From: Cymodocea nodosa
Taxonomy: Eukaryota > Streptophyta > Magnoliopsida > Alismatales > Cymodoceaceae
Reading direction: 5' to 3'
DNA: 64,000 nt
NCBI GenBank assembly: GCA_036874045.1
Contig: CM072337.1
Location: forward strand, 7,564,001 to 7,628,000
A model generated the notes under the pieces. The model ran no database searches. It saw only the letters and a list, made by a program, of their open reading frames with translations, and had not been told where the DNA came from. This document shows, in pieces, positions 1-11,520 of the stretch (position 1 is the stretch's first letter; each line of letters begins with the position of its first letter). Position numbers and translations under genes: made by a program.

Positions 1-689
1 AATTTACAAATATAGACAAATAATTTTGATGATGAAAATTTACCATTTTGTCGCACAAGAGATCCCTATGGTATCAATTTGCATAAAAGAAATTCCTGGT
101 TCATTAGAATCATTAAATTTGCCAATATTAGATATATTAGCGACTGTTAGTCACTTGACAGTGGAAACTTTAAAAGGAGCATACGTATAAATCAGTGGTG
201 GCAAACACGTTAATAAATTATACAAAGCATTCATACCATTAGCGACCATCTTTGCAGGTTTGTACGGTCCTTGCTTGAGTAAGAGCCTTTGCGTTGTGAT
301 GGTGTACTACTACTAAACAGGTGCTCTTCTCCATGACATAAAGATTAGCACCAGAAGAAGGCACACTCGTATTATAATAACAAAGATAACTATTACAGTA
401 ACGAATAAGAAGCCTAATACATATCACTATAACAATCAGTCCATCAACCACAGATTAGTTAATGAGTACGAAAATCACAAAATAGAAATAGCAGAAGAAT
501 CATCCCATTTACATCCCAACGAAGACGGGCCAATCCAATTTTTTTTGTTGAAGCAAAATGGATGGCATGGCACACACTAGTTCGACAAAAAACAGATGCG
601 ATGACCAAGTCGCAATCTTTACGAAATAAACGAACAGAACAAGTAAGCAGAAAAGAAAAGCACCAAGCCGTGCATGAATCGCAACATAC
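1..689 (-). other. Probable first intron of GCH1 (left part of window)
   Basis: This lies downstream of the GTP cyclohydrolase exon 1 donor. A 70-codon minus-strand reading frame (239-451) has no family I recognise. No GTP cyclohydrolase exon 2 motif is visible. I infer intronic sequence from position alone. Confidence 0.4.
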
Positions 690-918
690 CTCTGGTTCCA
701 TCACGGAAGGCCATGGCAACGCGGTGTGGTGTCTTGCGGAGCCCCTCCCTGTTGCAATCCTCCCCCAAGCCCATGAGAAGCACCTCCACAGCCTCCTCAA
801 TAGTGCCCAATCCCTTAGACCCCGAGCCGAACACACCCTCCACCTCCTCCTGTTCGTCGTCATCGAAGCAGCAACAGCTGTGGACGGCGCCATTGATCTC
901 CAGCTCGAAAGCTCCCAT
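690..918 (-). CDS. GCH1: GTP cyclohydrolase I, first exon (partial gene)
   Basis: This is the N-terminal exon of a plant-type GTP cyclohydrolase I, the enzyme that converts GTP to dihydroneopterin triphosphate in the first step of folate synthesis. The ATG is at 918-916 and opens with MGAFE, like plant homologues. Residues 37-76 carry the family signature: an AVEVLL helix, then GLGEDCNREGLRKTPHRVA and the GTRG end. The frame runs into a clean splice donor, AG then GTATGT, with the exon ending at 690, so reading on past it gives a false ORF. The next expected exon (YRQKV-type start) is not in bases 1-689 on this strand, so the rest of the gene must lie left of the window. No stop interrupts the exon and its GC content is far above the surroundings, as expected for a functional gene. 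I am confident of the family and less sure that the locus is complete. Confidence 0.85.
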
Positions 919-1235
919 TCCTCGCTAGCCCACGCGTCAGGGAACTCGGTGTCAACCCTAGAACCCCCAAATGCTGGAGGCCGGAATGGAATTGGCAAAA
1001 CCACCCGTTCAAATATTAACTGAAACGTAATACGTGTGGTGTGTACGTTGCCCGACGCTGACAGTGCTCAGACTCCAATGATGGGGCTAACAAGGCCAAT
1101 CAATGAAGCTGATGGGCTGAAAAAAAATTTAATTTTTTAAATTCGTTTGACCTGTAGTTCCAATCGATATGCATCGAACTTAAGTTAATGCGCGGGTCGC
1201 CTACGTATCAACCCACAAGTTACCGTGGGGCTAAC
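919..1235 (-). promoter_or_regulatory. 5' leader and proximal promoter region of GCH1
   Basis: These 317 bases separate the GCH1 start codon from the first repeat element. The part up to about 1,110 is GC-richer, and AT-rich sequence follows. No convincing TATA box is seen. The promoter role is inferred only from position. Confidence 0.3.
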
Positions 1236-1946
1236 TAGAGGTGTCAATGAGACGAGTTAAAGTTGGCTTAAAAAGTAACAGACCGTATGGGCTATGGGAC
1301 AGGTTGGGTTACGTTAAAAAAATTTTAAATTTTTTTTTGACAATTTAGTTAAAATATTTTTGAAACAACTTGACTCAATTTGATCAAAGTTGAAGTTTTT
1401 TTTTCTTTTATTTTTTTATTTAATAAAATCGAAACTCAACTTTAATTTGATTAGTAGAAGTTCTTTTTTTATTTTTTTCTTTAATCAGATTGAAGTTGGC
1501 CTAAACTCAACTTTAATCTGATTGGTAGAAGTTCTTCTTTTTTCAATTATACCGAAGCTCAACTTCGATCTTATCGAAGTTTTTATTTTTATTTTTATCA
1601 AATTGTATCTTACCATCGATCAATATCAAAACATCATCAACAAATTATTCATAATTCATCATCCATTATTAACATACTTTTTTTTTTACCATTGAAATAA
1701 TGAACTTTTTTTACGAACGTTGAAAACAACGTTTATAACGTTCATTTTTAAGTTTTAACTTAATACAAGTTAGGCCTAAATCGACCCACGTGCCATCCTA
1801 ATCTGATCCAAATCGACTTACGAGCTGATTTTCTAATATATTATAGCCTAGCTCGACGTAATTTTTTAAATTGAGTCAAGCCAAGTTAGCCCATAACAAG
1901 TCAAGCTAAGTTGGCCTACAATGGTTTGACCTAATTAACACCTCTA
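1236..1946. mobile_element. Small non-autonomous DNA element with inverted ends (hAT-like)
   Basis: The segment begins TAGAGGTGTCAAT and ends ATTAACACCTCTA, a near-perfect terminal inverted repeat. The similarity continues inward on both sides (AGTTGGC, and GGCCAACTT read in reverse). It has no coding capacity. The interior (1,370-1,590) holds several short palindromes built on CTTCGAT and ATCGAAG. Ends of the TAGAGGTGTCAA type are common in plant hAT-derived MITEs. No 8-bp target duplication is visible (GGGCTAAC on the left, AATTGAAG on the right), so family assignment is tentative. Confidence 0.5.
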
Positions 1947-1984
1947 AATTGAAGGGTCCAATTGAAGGTTTCGTTAGTAAAATA

Positions 1985-3250
1985 CATAAAAACATATTAA
2001 ATACTTCTAAAGTATAAACTATTTATATATAAAAAAGAAAATAAGATATATTAAATACTCCTAGATAAGAGTAGAAATTGTCTATAAAATTTATATTCTG
2101 GTTTAATACCAAAATATGTAAAACATGTTAAATACTTCTAAACAAAATTATAAACTATTTATACATATATATATATATAAGATATTAAATACTCCCACAT
2201 AAGAATATAAATTGTCTATAAAATTTATATTTCGATTTAATGTTAAAATATATAAAGCATATTAACTACTCTTAGATAAGAATATAAACTATCTACAAAA
2301 TTTGTATTTTGGTATAAATAAAAATATGATAAGGCCAAAATATATTAAATACTCTCAAACAAGAGTATAAAGGGAAAAAATATAAAATATATCAAATACT
2401 CCTAGATAAGAGTATAAACTATTTACAAAATTTATATTTTAGCTTAAACAAAACATGATAATGACAAAATATATGAAAGACATTAAATACTCCTAGATAT
2501 AAGTATAAACTATCTATAAAAATTTATATTTTGACATGAACAAAATATAAGATGTCAAAATATATAAAATAAAAAACTATATTAAATACTCCTAAATAAG
2601 AGTATAAATTGTCTATAAAATTTATATTTTAGTTTAATACCAAAATATGTAAAACATATTAAATACTCCTAAACAAGAGTATAAACTATTTATAAAAAAA
2701 GAAAATATATAAAAGATATTAAATACTCCTAGATAAGAGTATAAACTATTTACCAAATTTATATTTTGGCTTAAAAAAAAATTATACTACTAAAATATAT
2801 AAAAGACATCAAATACTCCTAAATAAGAGTATAAATTGTTTACATATAAAAGATATTAAATACTCTTGGATATGAGTATAAACCATTTGTAAAAATTTAT
2901 ATTTTGGTACAAACAAAATATAAGATGTCAAGATATATAAAAATATATTAAATACTCTTAGAGGATAGTATGAACTATCTATAAAATTATTTTTTGGCCT
3001 AACCAAAACATGATAATGTCAATATATATATAAATATATTAAATACTTCTACACAAAAGTATAAACTATCTACAAAATTTATATTTTAGCTTAAACAAAA
3101 AGTGATAATGCCAAAATATATGAAAAACATTAAATACTTCTAGATATAAATATAAGCTATTTATAAAAATTTATATTTTAACTTAAAAGAAATATAAGAC
3201 GTCAAAATATATAAAAGATAAGATACAAAAATATCAAATACTTAAAATAT
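1985..3250. repeat. AT-rich tandem repeat array, about 16 units
   Basis: The unit, roughly 50-95 bases, contains AAATACTCCTAGATAAGAGT followed by ATAAACTAT and an AAATTTATATTTTGG stretch. Copies begin near 1,994, 2,053, 2,133, 2,187, 2,262, 2,347, 2,394, 2,484, 2,584, 2,660, 2,720, 2,810, 2,858, 2,948, 3,038 and 3,132. Within many copies ATACTC and GAGTAT are complementary arms of a small hairpin with an 8-base loop. Spacing is irregular because parts of units were lost. No gene is present. Confidence 0.8.
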
Positions 3251-4867
3251 TAAATATTCCTTGGTAGGAGTCTAAGTCAAGTAGAGTCTCCTTATAATAG
3301 CACAAAAAGTCCAACGACAGATTTAAAATATTTTTTGCCATTTTTCTTTATTTACAAGAGTTATATTATACAACATTAATTTGTACTTTATTTGCAAATG
3401 ATAATAAAATTTGATTTATTCAATGAAATTGATATGATATACGAGACATCCTTGAGAAAATATAAGATGTAAAATTAATTGTTAATCCTTGGGGGATCCC
3501 TTGACGCATATATGTAATATATGTATACCAAGTTGCACTCTAAAAATACATACATAATAAGAGGGCATTCAAAATTCCAAGAAAAACTCACGTTCAATGC
3601 TATAATAACATTAAACTTATTTTATTATCAAATATTAAAAAGGAGGTTACACATACATTTTTCATAAGAACGTGGATTTTTTTATGCTTCGTCAACAATC
3701 GTCGATGACATTGATCGATGGGTGAACTTTTGATCTACAAATATTGATGTCCCTTCCAAAAATGCCGATGGTTTATAAGGTAATAATTAGCATTCAAGTG
3801 CTCTTATCAGTTACCTTAGTGGCTGTTCATGAACTGTCTATTATCGAACTTTGTGTGTGAAACATTGGATGCTTTCGATATGAATGTCGACTGTTGTACT
3901 GTCATAATGATTGTCAACGTTCCCATTAAAATTGTGTTAGGTTACGATTACTTCATGGTGAATCATTTATCGATCTAAAACAAGTTAGTTAATAATCGGC
4001 TATGTTAAAATTCGGACTGGCTAATGATTAACCTTTTGTATATCAACCTGGTTAAATTTTATCTAATGCATGATCTGGTTGACAACTTGATCCCGTTAGT
4101 AAGACTTCAAAAAAAAAATTGATTTGGTTAATTGCTAGACTTTTACATGTTTTCCCCTTTAATTCACGCAACACATTTTTATCTGTACATTTTTAAATTA
4201 TTTGTATCTGTTCTATTCTTTTACATCTCAATATAGAAGTCAAATATGTTAAATAACTAAGTAATTGATCGGAATATTCGATTCAAAATATTCAGTTAAT
4301 GACTAGAAACTTTTTCCAGCTCTTGTATCAATACGTAATTTTGATCCTTGACATGTAAGATTTAAGGATCGATATGTCATTAGGAAAAATGGGATGCCAC
4401 TTCTAAATAACTTAGAACTTTGTATCAAAATTGATATTCGGATTAATCAAATTAATATGTTGCTTTATTTTAGCTACACTTTTAATCTAAAAAATGGTGC
4501 ACTGATGTAAAAGATTAGCATGCTTTTTTTTCAGATTGAAGTTACACTTTTAGCCTTCTAAATAGTATTTAATGATTTAACAACTTTTACACTTTTTTTA
4601 TAGTATCTAAAGTAAATATTAACACTTTTTTTTACCACCGTGTTACACTTTTTTTCAGATTGATATTACACTTTTTGCCTTCTAAATCATCGTTAATTTG
4701 TTAAATTAAATGAAAAGTTAACATATGTAATTACTACATGCATTTACTAATTTAATAAATTATATATTATTTGTAAATTATAAATTATTTATAAGATTTT
4801 ATAAATCATATCTACAGATTGTATCAAGCCAGCCTAGCTTACTTAACTTGTAGGTTGACTTGACCTA
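3251..4867. other. AT-rich intergenic sequence without genes
   Basis: No coding region is recognised. A short internal duplication is visible: CAGATTGAAGTTACACTTTT near 4,532 and a diverged copy near 4,653, each followed by GCCTTCTAAAT. Nothing else is supported. Confidence 0.5.
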
Positions 4868-6134
4868 GGCTGCGTTTGGTAGAGGAGTTGAAGCGCACCT
4901 CTACATTAGAACATGTGTTAGGAGCATGTTTTAAACAAGCAGTCAAGCACTTCATCGACGCTAGAAGCGTTGGAGGTGCAGCGATGACCAACAAAGCATA
5001 TTTTTGGGCGTTGTATTTTCCCAACTCTAGCAAGGCATCGCCGATTGAGAGTCTAGAATACCCTCGTCACCTCCACAGCCCTAAATAGCACCTTCGCAAC
5101 TTTCACCCTAAACAGCACCTCCATTGATCTGCAATGGAATAAGCTCCTCTTTTACCTTCATCGATCTGGTTTTTTCTTTTTTTGATCTGCGACCATCGTA
5201 TATTTTAACTTTCTCCTATTAAGTGGGTTCATGTAGTTTTATCGTTGTTGTTATTTTTCTATTTTTTCCTGCAATTATAGTTCATGATTAAAATCAATTT
5301 TAGTGCATTGTTTTCATATGTTTTCTTTGTAGGGGTTAGTAGAGGATTTAATATACAATTGATCGTGTATGATTGCTGTTAATTTTAATGATTTCTTCAA
5401 TGTTTTTAGCAACATATTTATTAGCAAATGTAAATATTCATTTACTATCATAAAAGTATCTAAAAATAGTATAGAATCGAATTATGATTTTCAATTTATG
5501 AAATTTTCTCAAAAGATCAACCAAATATCTATTAGTAGCCATTGGTTTTGTTGGATTTCACTTAATATTGAGGGAGTTATGAAGATTTCAAATTAGAGGT
5601 GTTTTAATGTTTTTATTGGAACAACCATGTTGCCACCCTCTGATATTTGTGTTATCGCTTGTGAATGATTAAGTGATTTACTTAAAAAATATTTTTCCTA
5701 GTTAGAGGACTTTCTCCTAGTATGATCTGTGATCATTGTATATGATTGCTATTAATTTTAGTGATTTCTTTTGTCTTTTGTGCAACCCTGATCTTTTTTT
5801 TTAGCTCTTTCTCCTTTGCCTAAGAGGAGAAATATTTTAGATAATAAGAAGAAGAAATAGTAGTGTTAGTAGTAGTATAAAAAAAAGTCTATGAACTGGA
5901 TAAGAAATCTCTGCAACTTGTAAAATTTTGAGTTATGTTGTTTCCTTATTTTTATTAAATGAATATGGAAACTATATTTTTATTGATGGGAGTCATATGA
6001 CTCATACTTATTTTTATTTGAATGTTTTCAATCACTAGTTTATTTGAATAGTTTTTAATTGAAATCATTTTGTTTTTGTTTCATGCAATTATATCTGAAC
6101 TTATACTATCCTATTTTCACATTTGTTCAGTACA
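4868..6134 (+). other. 5' non-coding part of the Harbinger element
   Basis: This sequence lies between the candidate left end and the transposase start. It contains an inverted pair near the end (GCGCACCTCT at 4,892 and AGAGGTGC-like sequence near 4,970) and a diverged duplication around GTATATGATTGCTATTAATT (5,362 and 5,737). No ORF of recognisable family is present. Confidence 0.4.
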
Positions 6135-6768
6135 ATGGAGAAATTTTTAGAAACTGGTGATTTGATGGATCTTGAAGTTGAGGAAATTTTTGAGTTACTT
6201 CTACTGTTTTATGCGTACATAATACAATTGTTGCAAACTTATAATTCAACCAACAAGCAACGAGTGCATAGCATGCCTTATTCTGGAAAAGATGTTATTG
6301 ATAGCATGTTAGGAGGACATGTGTCGTATGATCCCATCCACTTTTATCACTTTGTGTCAAATATTGAGGGGAAAAAACCTTTTGGAGAATGGGAGGTGGG
6401 TTACTGTTGAAGAGCAAGTGAAGATTTTTTTGCAAATAATTGGGCATTGACATAAAAATAGAGTACTACAGAACTACCAACAACATTCTAGGGAAATAAT
6501 TAGTAAATATGTTCATAAAGTTTTAGATGCGTTACTATTATGGGCACCTAAGGTTATTCGGCCTAAGGAATCTTTCAATGAAACACCACAATTTCTTAAG
6601 GATAACTCTAGATTTATGCCATATTTCGAAGATACAATAGGAGTGCTTGATGGTACACATGATCATTGTATTGTTAGGAAAAATAAACAAATCTCATTTA
6701 GATGTGGTAGATATGGCAAGCAGACAACTTAAAATGTATTGGGCGTATGTGACTTCAACATGCAATTC
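6135..6768 (+). pseudogene. Harbinger transposase, N-terminal part (broken)
   Basis: This is the first piece of a PIF/Harbinger DDE transposase, the nuclease and strand transferase of the element. ATG 6,135 opens with MEKFLETGD. About 90 codons later a frameshift near 6,395 moves the reading to VEEQVKIFLQIIGH. A TGA stop follows, then HKNRV, VIRPKES, FMPYFEDTIGVLDGTH (containing the first catalytic Asp) and, after a TAA stop, VLGVCDFNMQF. At 6,768 the frame is cut by the A1 LTR and it resumes at 18,021. The motifs match plant Harbinger transposases in order. Three disabling lesions before the insertion site show that it is a relic. Confidence in the family is high. Confidence 0.85.
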
Positions 6769-8469
6769 TGTAGGATAGTATGGCTACACAAGAGGGGGGG
6801 TGAATTGTGTATTTTTAATATTTTCTGAAATATAATTGAAACTTTAAAACTCAAAAACAAGTCGAGACATTATTTTCATAAAATCATTTTTATTCAAGGT
6901 TTCAATTACAATATACAATTCAATTCTCCTTAGAAATTGTAGATGCAATTATAACTCGATACCATGTATCATCTAAACAATTTCATAACTACAAACAGAG
7001 AAAACTAATTTGCGGAATTTAAAACATTTCTCCCTATTTGAGATCTTTCTTCTTCTTCTTCTTTCTTCTTCAATGACGAATATCTTGTCTTTCTCTACTT
7101 CACCGAATTTGTTTTCACTTGATAATTCAAATCTTTAGCGACATAAATTTAACCTTTTCTGCTTCACTGAATTTTCTTCCACTTGAGAGATTTTGCCCGA
7201 AGAGGTGTTTTTGATCCTTGAAAAAGATTTTTCTTTTGGTGTGTAGGGATAGTTTGATCAACGAAAATTCTATGCCTTTTATATTGTATCTTCATTTCAT
7301 GCATATCCTTCACGTTTAACCACTACCAATTTTCCACTTCTCCACGTCTTTTCTTTTTCCTTCATCGAAACACACACGTTCTAACCCATGTTTATATTTC
7401 GAATTTTCTTTAATCATCAGTCCTGGATCTTTGAAAAATTTCCTACAAAATAAACTTTCTCGTCCAAAAATTTTTCATCAGTGTAATAAGAAGTCGTTAC
7501 TTTAATGCTAACTAAACGAGTAACACAAGTATATATATATAACTTAACATTTCTAACTTAACGAGTTCCTCATGTGCCATTTCACGTGATAAGTACTGTA
7601 GCAAACTCAATGAACTAAGTCTGTGGTGTTATGCTAACTCAACGAACCAACTTAACCTTTCTTTTGGAAGGTTAAATGATAACTCACCAAAAATAGTTTA
7701 AGTTTCGGATAGTTACGGTTGTAAGTCACTAAAAAACTCTTTATATTATATAACTAGTGAGACACGTGTCAAGATCTGAAAACATGACTTAAGTTACCTT
7801 TCGGATAGTTAAGACTATAAGTCTTCGAAAAAACTTTAACTCACCGATTCAGTAATAAACAAATGTTTTTATAAGAAGAATTTTACCACGTGCAAAAATA
7901 ACAACGTAAGTTTATAACGCTAACCTAACGCGTTGCCTTAGTGTTCAATATAGCAACTCAACGTGTTTAGTTATGTTAACTTAATGAGTTAAACATGTGC
8001 ACCTCACGTGATACAATATAACATTTGTAACTTATAGTTTCATCATGTGTATAACACTAACTTAACGAGATCATCTCTTCTTTTACTCACTAACTTAACG
8101 AGTTATCACGTGACCTATTTTAACCTTTAAGCCTCTAACTTAACGAGTTCTCACGTGACATCTATACAAACAAAACTCTAACTTAATGAGTTGTCTAAAC
8201 GTGCACTGTTCATGATACAGAAGATATGACTTTAAAACATATCATGCTTTTCATTAAAAACACATGCTAACTTAACGTTTAGCTAAATGAGAAATTAATG
8301 CAACGAAACGATTAGTTATTAACTTCAGATCCAATATAGATAAGTATTTATATCAGTAAGCTTTTTCTATATTAATTGATGGTTTTAATTTCTTTTCACA
8401 AGTAATAGTAATTGAGCAAATATGATTATTTTCATTCAGCACACATTATCAAAACAAAAATACTCAACA
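6769..8469 (-). repeat. 3' LTR of Copia A1 (1,701 bp)
   Basis: It is a near-identical direct copy of 16,312-18,015. It carries six CACGTG boxes (7,583, 7,763, 7,887, 8,005, 8,107 and 8,152) set among repeated TAACTTAACGAG and TTTCGGATAGTTA motifs, and a TATA-like CCTTTTATAT near 7,277 (opposite strand). The terminal dinucleotides are TG and CA on the element strand. Confidence 0.93.
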
Positions 8470-8484
8470 ATCTCCCCCTTTTTG
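8470..8484 (-). other. Polypurine tract of Copia A1
   Basis: On the element strand CAAAAAGGGGGAGAT directly abuts the 3' LTR, the normal primer for plus-strand DNA synthesis. A second copy of the motif (GACAAAAAGGGGGAG) lies near 8,779-8,795. Multiplied polypurine tracts are a known Sirevirus feature. Confidence 0.85.
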
Positions 8485-8816
8485 ATGATGACAAAACCAT
8501 ATTAAATCAATTATGAAATATGTTTAATTCAACAAAGCACCTTCGTTGGGTTAACTTTTAATTCAACAAACTTGTTTGTTGACTTAAGTTCACTTAAGCT
8601 TATTTCTATTGTTTGTGTAAATTTTACCTTTTAGAACTAAAACTCTCAGATGTCAATAATTATATAAGTATCAATTTTCTAATTATTATCTATCAGATTA
8701 CAATAACCATTTAAATAACATCTCCTTTTATAATATATATATGCAATTAAGATCATAATCATCTTTTTATAATATTTCTCCCCCTTTTTGTCATTAATCA
8801 AAAAGATAATTACAGA

Positions 8817-8853
<37 letters not shown>

Positions 8854-8982
8854 AGAATTACAACAACGATTTCTGTAAACAAGAATAATAATTGAACACA
8901 TTTACAGAAAAATGTATTGTTTAATGAATCAAACAAGTAATACAAACATTACATTTTGTATTTAGAAACAAACAAAAATAGT
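8485..8982 (-). other. A1 3' untranslated region with a TA microsatellite
   Basis: This is non-coding sequence between the ORF3 stop and the polypurine tract. It contains an uninterrupted TA dinucleotide run at about 8,818-8,851 and the second polypurine-like motif. Confidence 0.6.
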
Positions 8983-11251
8983 TATCGACCCCTCCTAAGT
9001 ATATCACTTATAACATTACATATTTTATCTCCTAGATGCCTAATATCATTTCTGATGTCGTTAAACACTGCATCTAAGTCAAGAGGTAGCTAGGTTTGTT
9101 GTTCTTCTTGAATTGAATAACTTTTTTGTTGTTGTTGTATATGGTTTGTATCAGGTTGTTGTTGTTGTTGTCGTTGAGGTTTATGCATAGCCTAGAATTT
9201 TTGCAAATCTTTGACACTAAATGCTCTCATGCCTTTAGTTTTAGAAGGCCAATCGGATAAAGTCAATTGGCTTGCAAGGATTCTACATATAGCATCACCA
9301 TAAAATAACTTTGAACTCATATGATGTAGTTGAGACATAAAAACATCAAACCAATTTACTTGAATTCTATTCAGTAGGCCATAAGTTGCATATAAACAGC
9401 TTCTGCTGACTTCCAAATTGTGTCCAACTCTCTTAAATAAATTTGCATGCAATATATTTGCAATAAACCTTGCCTCTGCATTTAGATTTTCCATTAATCT
9501 CATTTTAGAATATACATCTGGAATTTTTGATAAAGACTGAATATTCCATTCCAGTTGTCTTATCATGTCAAATCTGTTGGTAACAACAACACCTTCATTC
9601 TTTAATCCTAAAACTTCAAAAATTAACTCAGGAGACAATATAAACTCTTGTTCATTTATTTGAGCTTTCAGAAAATTTCCATTCTTGACTAGATTGCTAT
9701 AAAAAGATGCAATAAGCTCTATGTATTGCTTCTATTTCGTTCCTATTGACAAGAATTGAATGAGGCCTTGAAACTCAAATAGATCTCTCATTCCCATCAA
9801 ATTTCTGAACTTTATTGGACGAGCATGCAGAATCTGACATGTAATCAAATTATTGTATTTCTACAATGCTTCTTCAGATCTAAAATGAATTGTATTACCT
9901 TGAATTTTTAATATTGTACACAAAGAAGGTGATACCTGAAGCCGTGATTCAGAGTTTAATTCATCTTCAAGAACCTCTTCTTCAAAATGAATGTCATGTT
10001 GTTCCTCTTCCAAAATATTATCTTGAAGCTGCTTAGGTAAGCTTGATTCTTCAGCTTCAATAGTGTTAGGAACATTCTCAATATGCTCAACATTCATCTG
10101 TTCAGTCTCTATAGAATGTTCAGAGTTCAATTTTTCCACAAATTCTACAACTGGTGTATTTGTCTGTAATTGTTCATTTTGTTCAACAAATAATTCCATT
10201 GATTCATGCTGTGAATTCTTAGATTCTGCTTCTATAGATTTTGTAGAAGGTTGGTTAACTTTTAGCTCTTCTAGAGTTTTAACATTTCCAATATCTACTA
10301 CTCCAGACAATTCAGCATGTGAACTAGTTACTGCTTCAACATTGTCAATTATATCTGCAATAACTTGTTCAATGTCAGGTGCCTGATGCTTTGATTTGTC
10401 AATTTCTACATCATCAGGACTTGTACTAATAGAAAAACTTGAGCTCATATTTGACTTGTATTTCTTCTCAAGCTTTCTAGTAAGGGAAAATAAAGTCTCA
10501 TTATCTTCATCAATTTCAGTGTGTTCGGAACTAATGAGTTTATCAGATGCACAATAAGGTACAATGTCTAGACATACATTGTCCTTTGGAAATAAATTTT
10601 CATCTGAGTTTCCTTAGACATAATTTTTCTGACTTTCCTTCTTCTATAACATTTCTGTTTCTCCTTTTCAAGTATTGCTGTTTTCTTTTCAAATTGATCC
10701 ATAAAAGTTTTCTACTTTAATTCTTCTAAGGCACTTTCTATTGCAACAGCCTTTCAAAGACTATCAACTTTTGTTTTGTCTACAGCAATATCTGATTCTA
10801 CTTGTTTTGAATATAAAGGAGTAGGGATAGCTGATTCATGCTCTTCCTCAAATGCATGTAGTCTTGTACCGTTTATAGGAGTTTGAGGAGTTCTATTTGA
10901 TGAACCTACACTTTTTTCCAAATATTTTGCATACTGTTCCAAAAATGCAATCTCAGCACATTTCATTATGTATTCTCTATCAAATTTACTTTGAATCCCC
11001 ATATATGTAATACTAGCATTAGTATTTTAGAGTTCTTGTCTAACTTCATTTAGTATACTTTCAGGAAAGAAATATTCACTATAAATTTCTGCTAACCTTT
11101 TGTCCACTCGAAATATTTTCTTAAACCAAGTACGTGGAACTTCATCATTCTCTATTTCTTTTCCTTTTGCATCTCCTCTACTTTTGCCTTTTCCTCTGCC
11201 ACGACCTTTGTAGAACTTGGAGACCATCATCGCAGGTTGTAACAGCAACAA
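8983..11251 (-). pseudogene. A1 third ORF: putative plant transposon-protein domain
   Basis: This accessory gene lies between pol and the 3' LTR, where Sireviruses carry their env-like ORF. The start at 11,251 (or 11,227) gives a basic N-terminus (KGRGRGKGKSRG), then acidic and glutamine-rich low-complexity sequence (about 9,861-10,448), then a globular C-terminal part (about 9,860-9,192). The globular part contains RPIKF, ELIFEVLGLKNEG, ANILHANLFKRVGH, ATYGLLNRIQVNW and MRAFSVKDLQKF. This pattern resembles the domain annotated in databases as putative plant transposon protein. The tail ends SDILRRGR near 8,983. Several stops break the frame. The same C-terminal part occurs in X (39,836-40,690), and a clear homologue occurs in the Gypsy D elements (28,831-31,077). 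The function is unknown; no signal peptide or obvious membrane segment is visible. Confidence 0.7.
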
Positions 11252-11299
11252 GCGGGAAAGATTTTCTTGACAAAGTTTACAAATAACCTAAGTGCCTGT

Positions 11300-11520
11300 G
11301 TAATAAGTGTTTAAATAGGGTTTTTAGGCGTATAACTCAACGTGAAGAGAAGTCGGGTTTAGAAATTAAATAAATATTGAATAAAGCTTATTCAATCAAG
11401 GTACCCGAAATATTCAAGTATAACTCGTTGAGTTAACTAACCTAACGAGTAAAACACTGTCTAGAGGCAGTTTTACACGTTATCTTATCTAACATAACGT
11501 CTAGTTAGTACACTTAAAAC
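11300..11520 (-). promoter_or_regulatory. Putative internal promoter ahead of A1 ORF3
   Basis: Reading toward ORF3, an array of the shared motif (AACTCGTTGAGTTAACTAAC and relatives, 11,330-11,500) is followed by a TATA-like CCCTATTTAA (11,320-11,311) and then ORF3 about 60 bases on. The same order (array, TATA, ORF3) occurs in Gypsy D1. The promoter role is inferred. Confidence 0.45.

Noticed and set aside
619..689. Extension of the GCH1 reading frame past 690
   Set aside because: The codons after GTRG do not match the family and a consensus GTATGT donor lies exactly there, so this is intron.
459..1023. Long reading frames on both strands overlapping the GCH1 exon (for example plus 562-1,023 and minus 459-1,004)
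   Set aside because: They are other-frame shadows of the GC-rich exon. Only the frame starting at 918 carries the GTP cyclohydrolase signature.
4862..5000. A separate ~140-bp MITE with ends GCTGCGTTTGG and CCAACAAAGCA
   Set aside because: The inverted match is weak, and the left part fits better as the end of the whole Harbinger element.
5369..5596. 75-codon plus-strand ORF before the transposase
   Set aside because: Its composition follows the AT-rich sequence and no known domain is present.
8679..8945. 88-codon minus-strand ORF
   Set aside because: Its hydrophobic repeat is the translation of the TA microsatellite in the A1 3' untranslated region.
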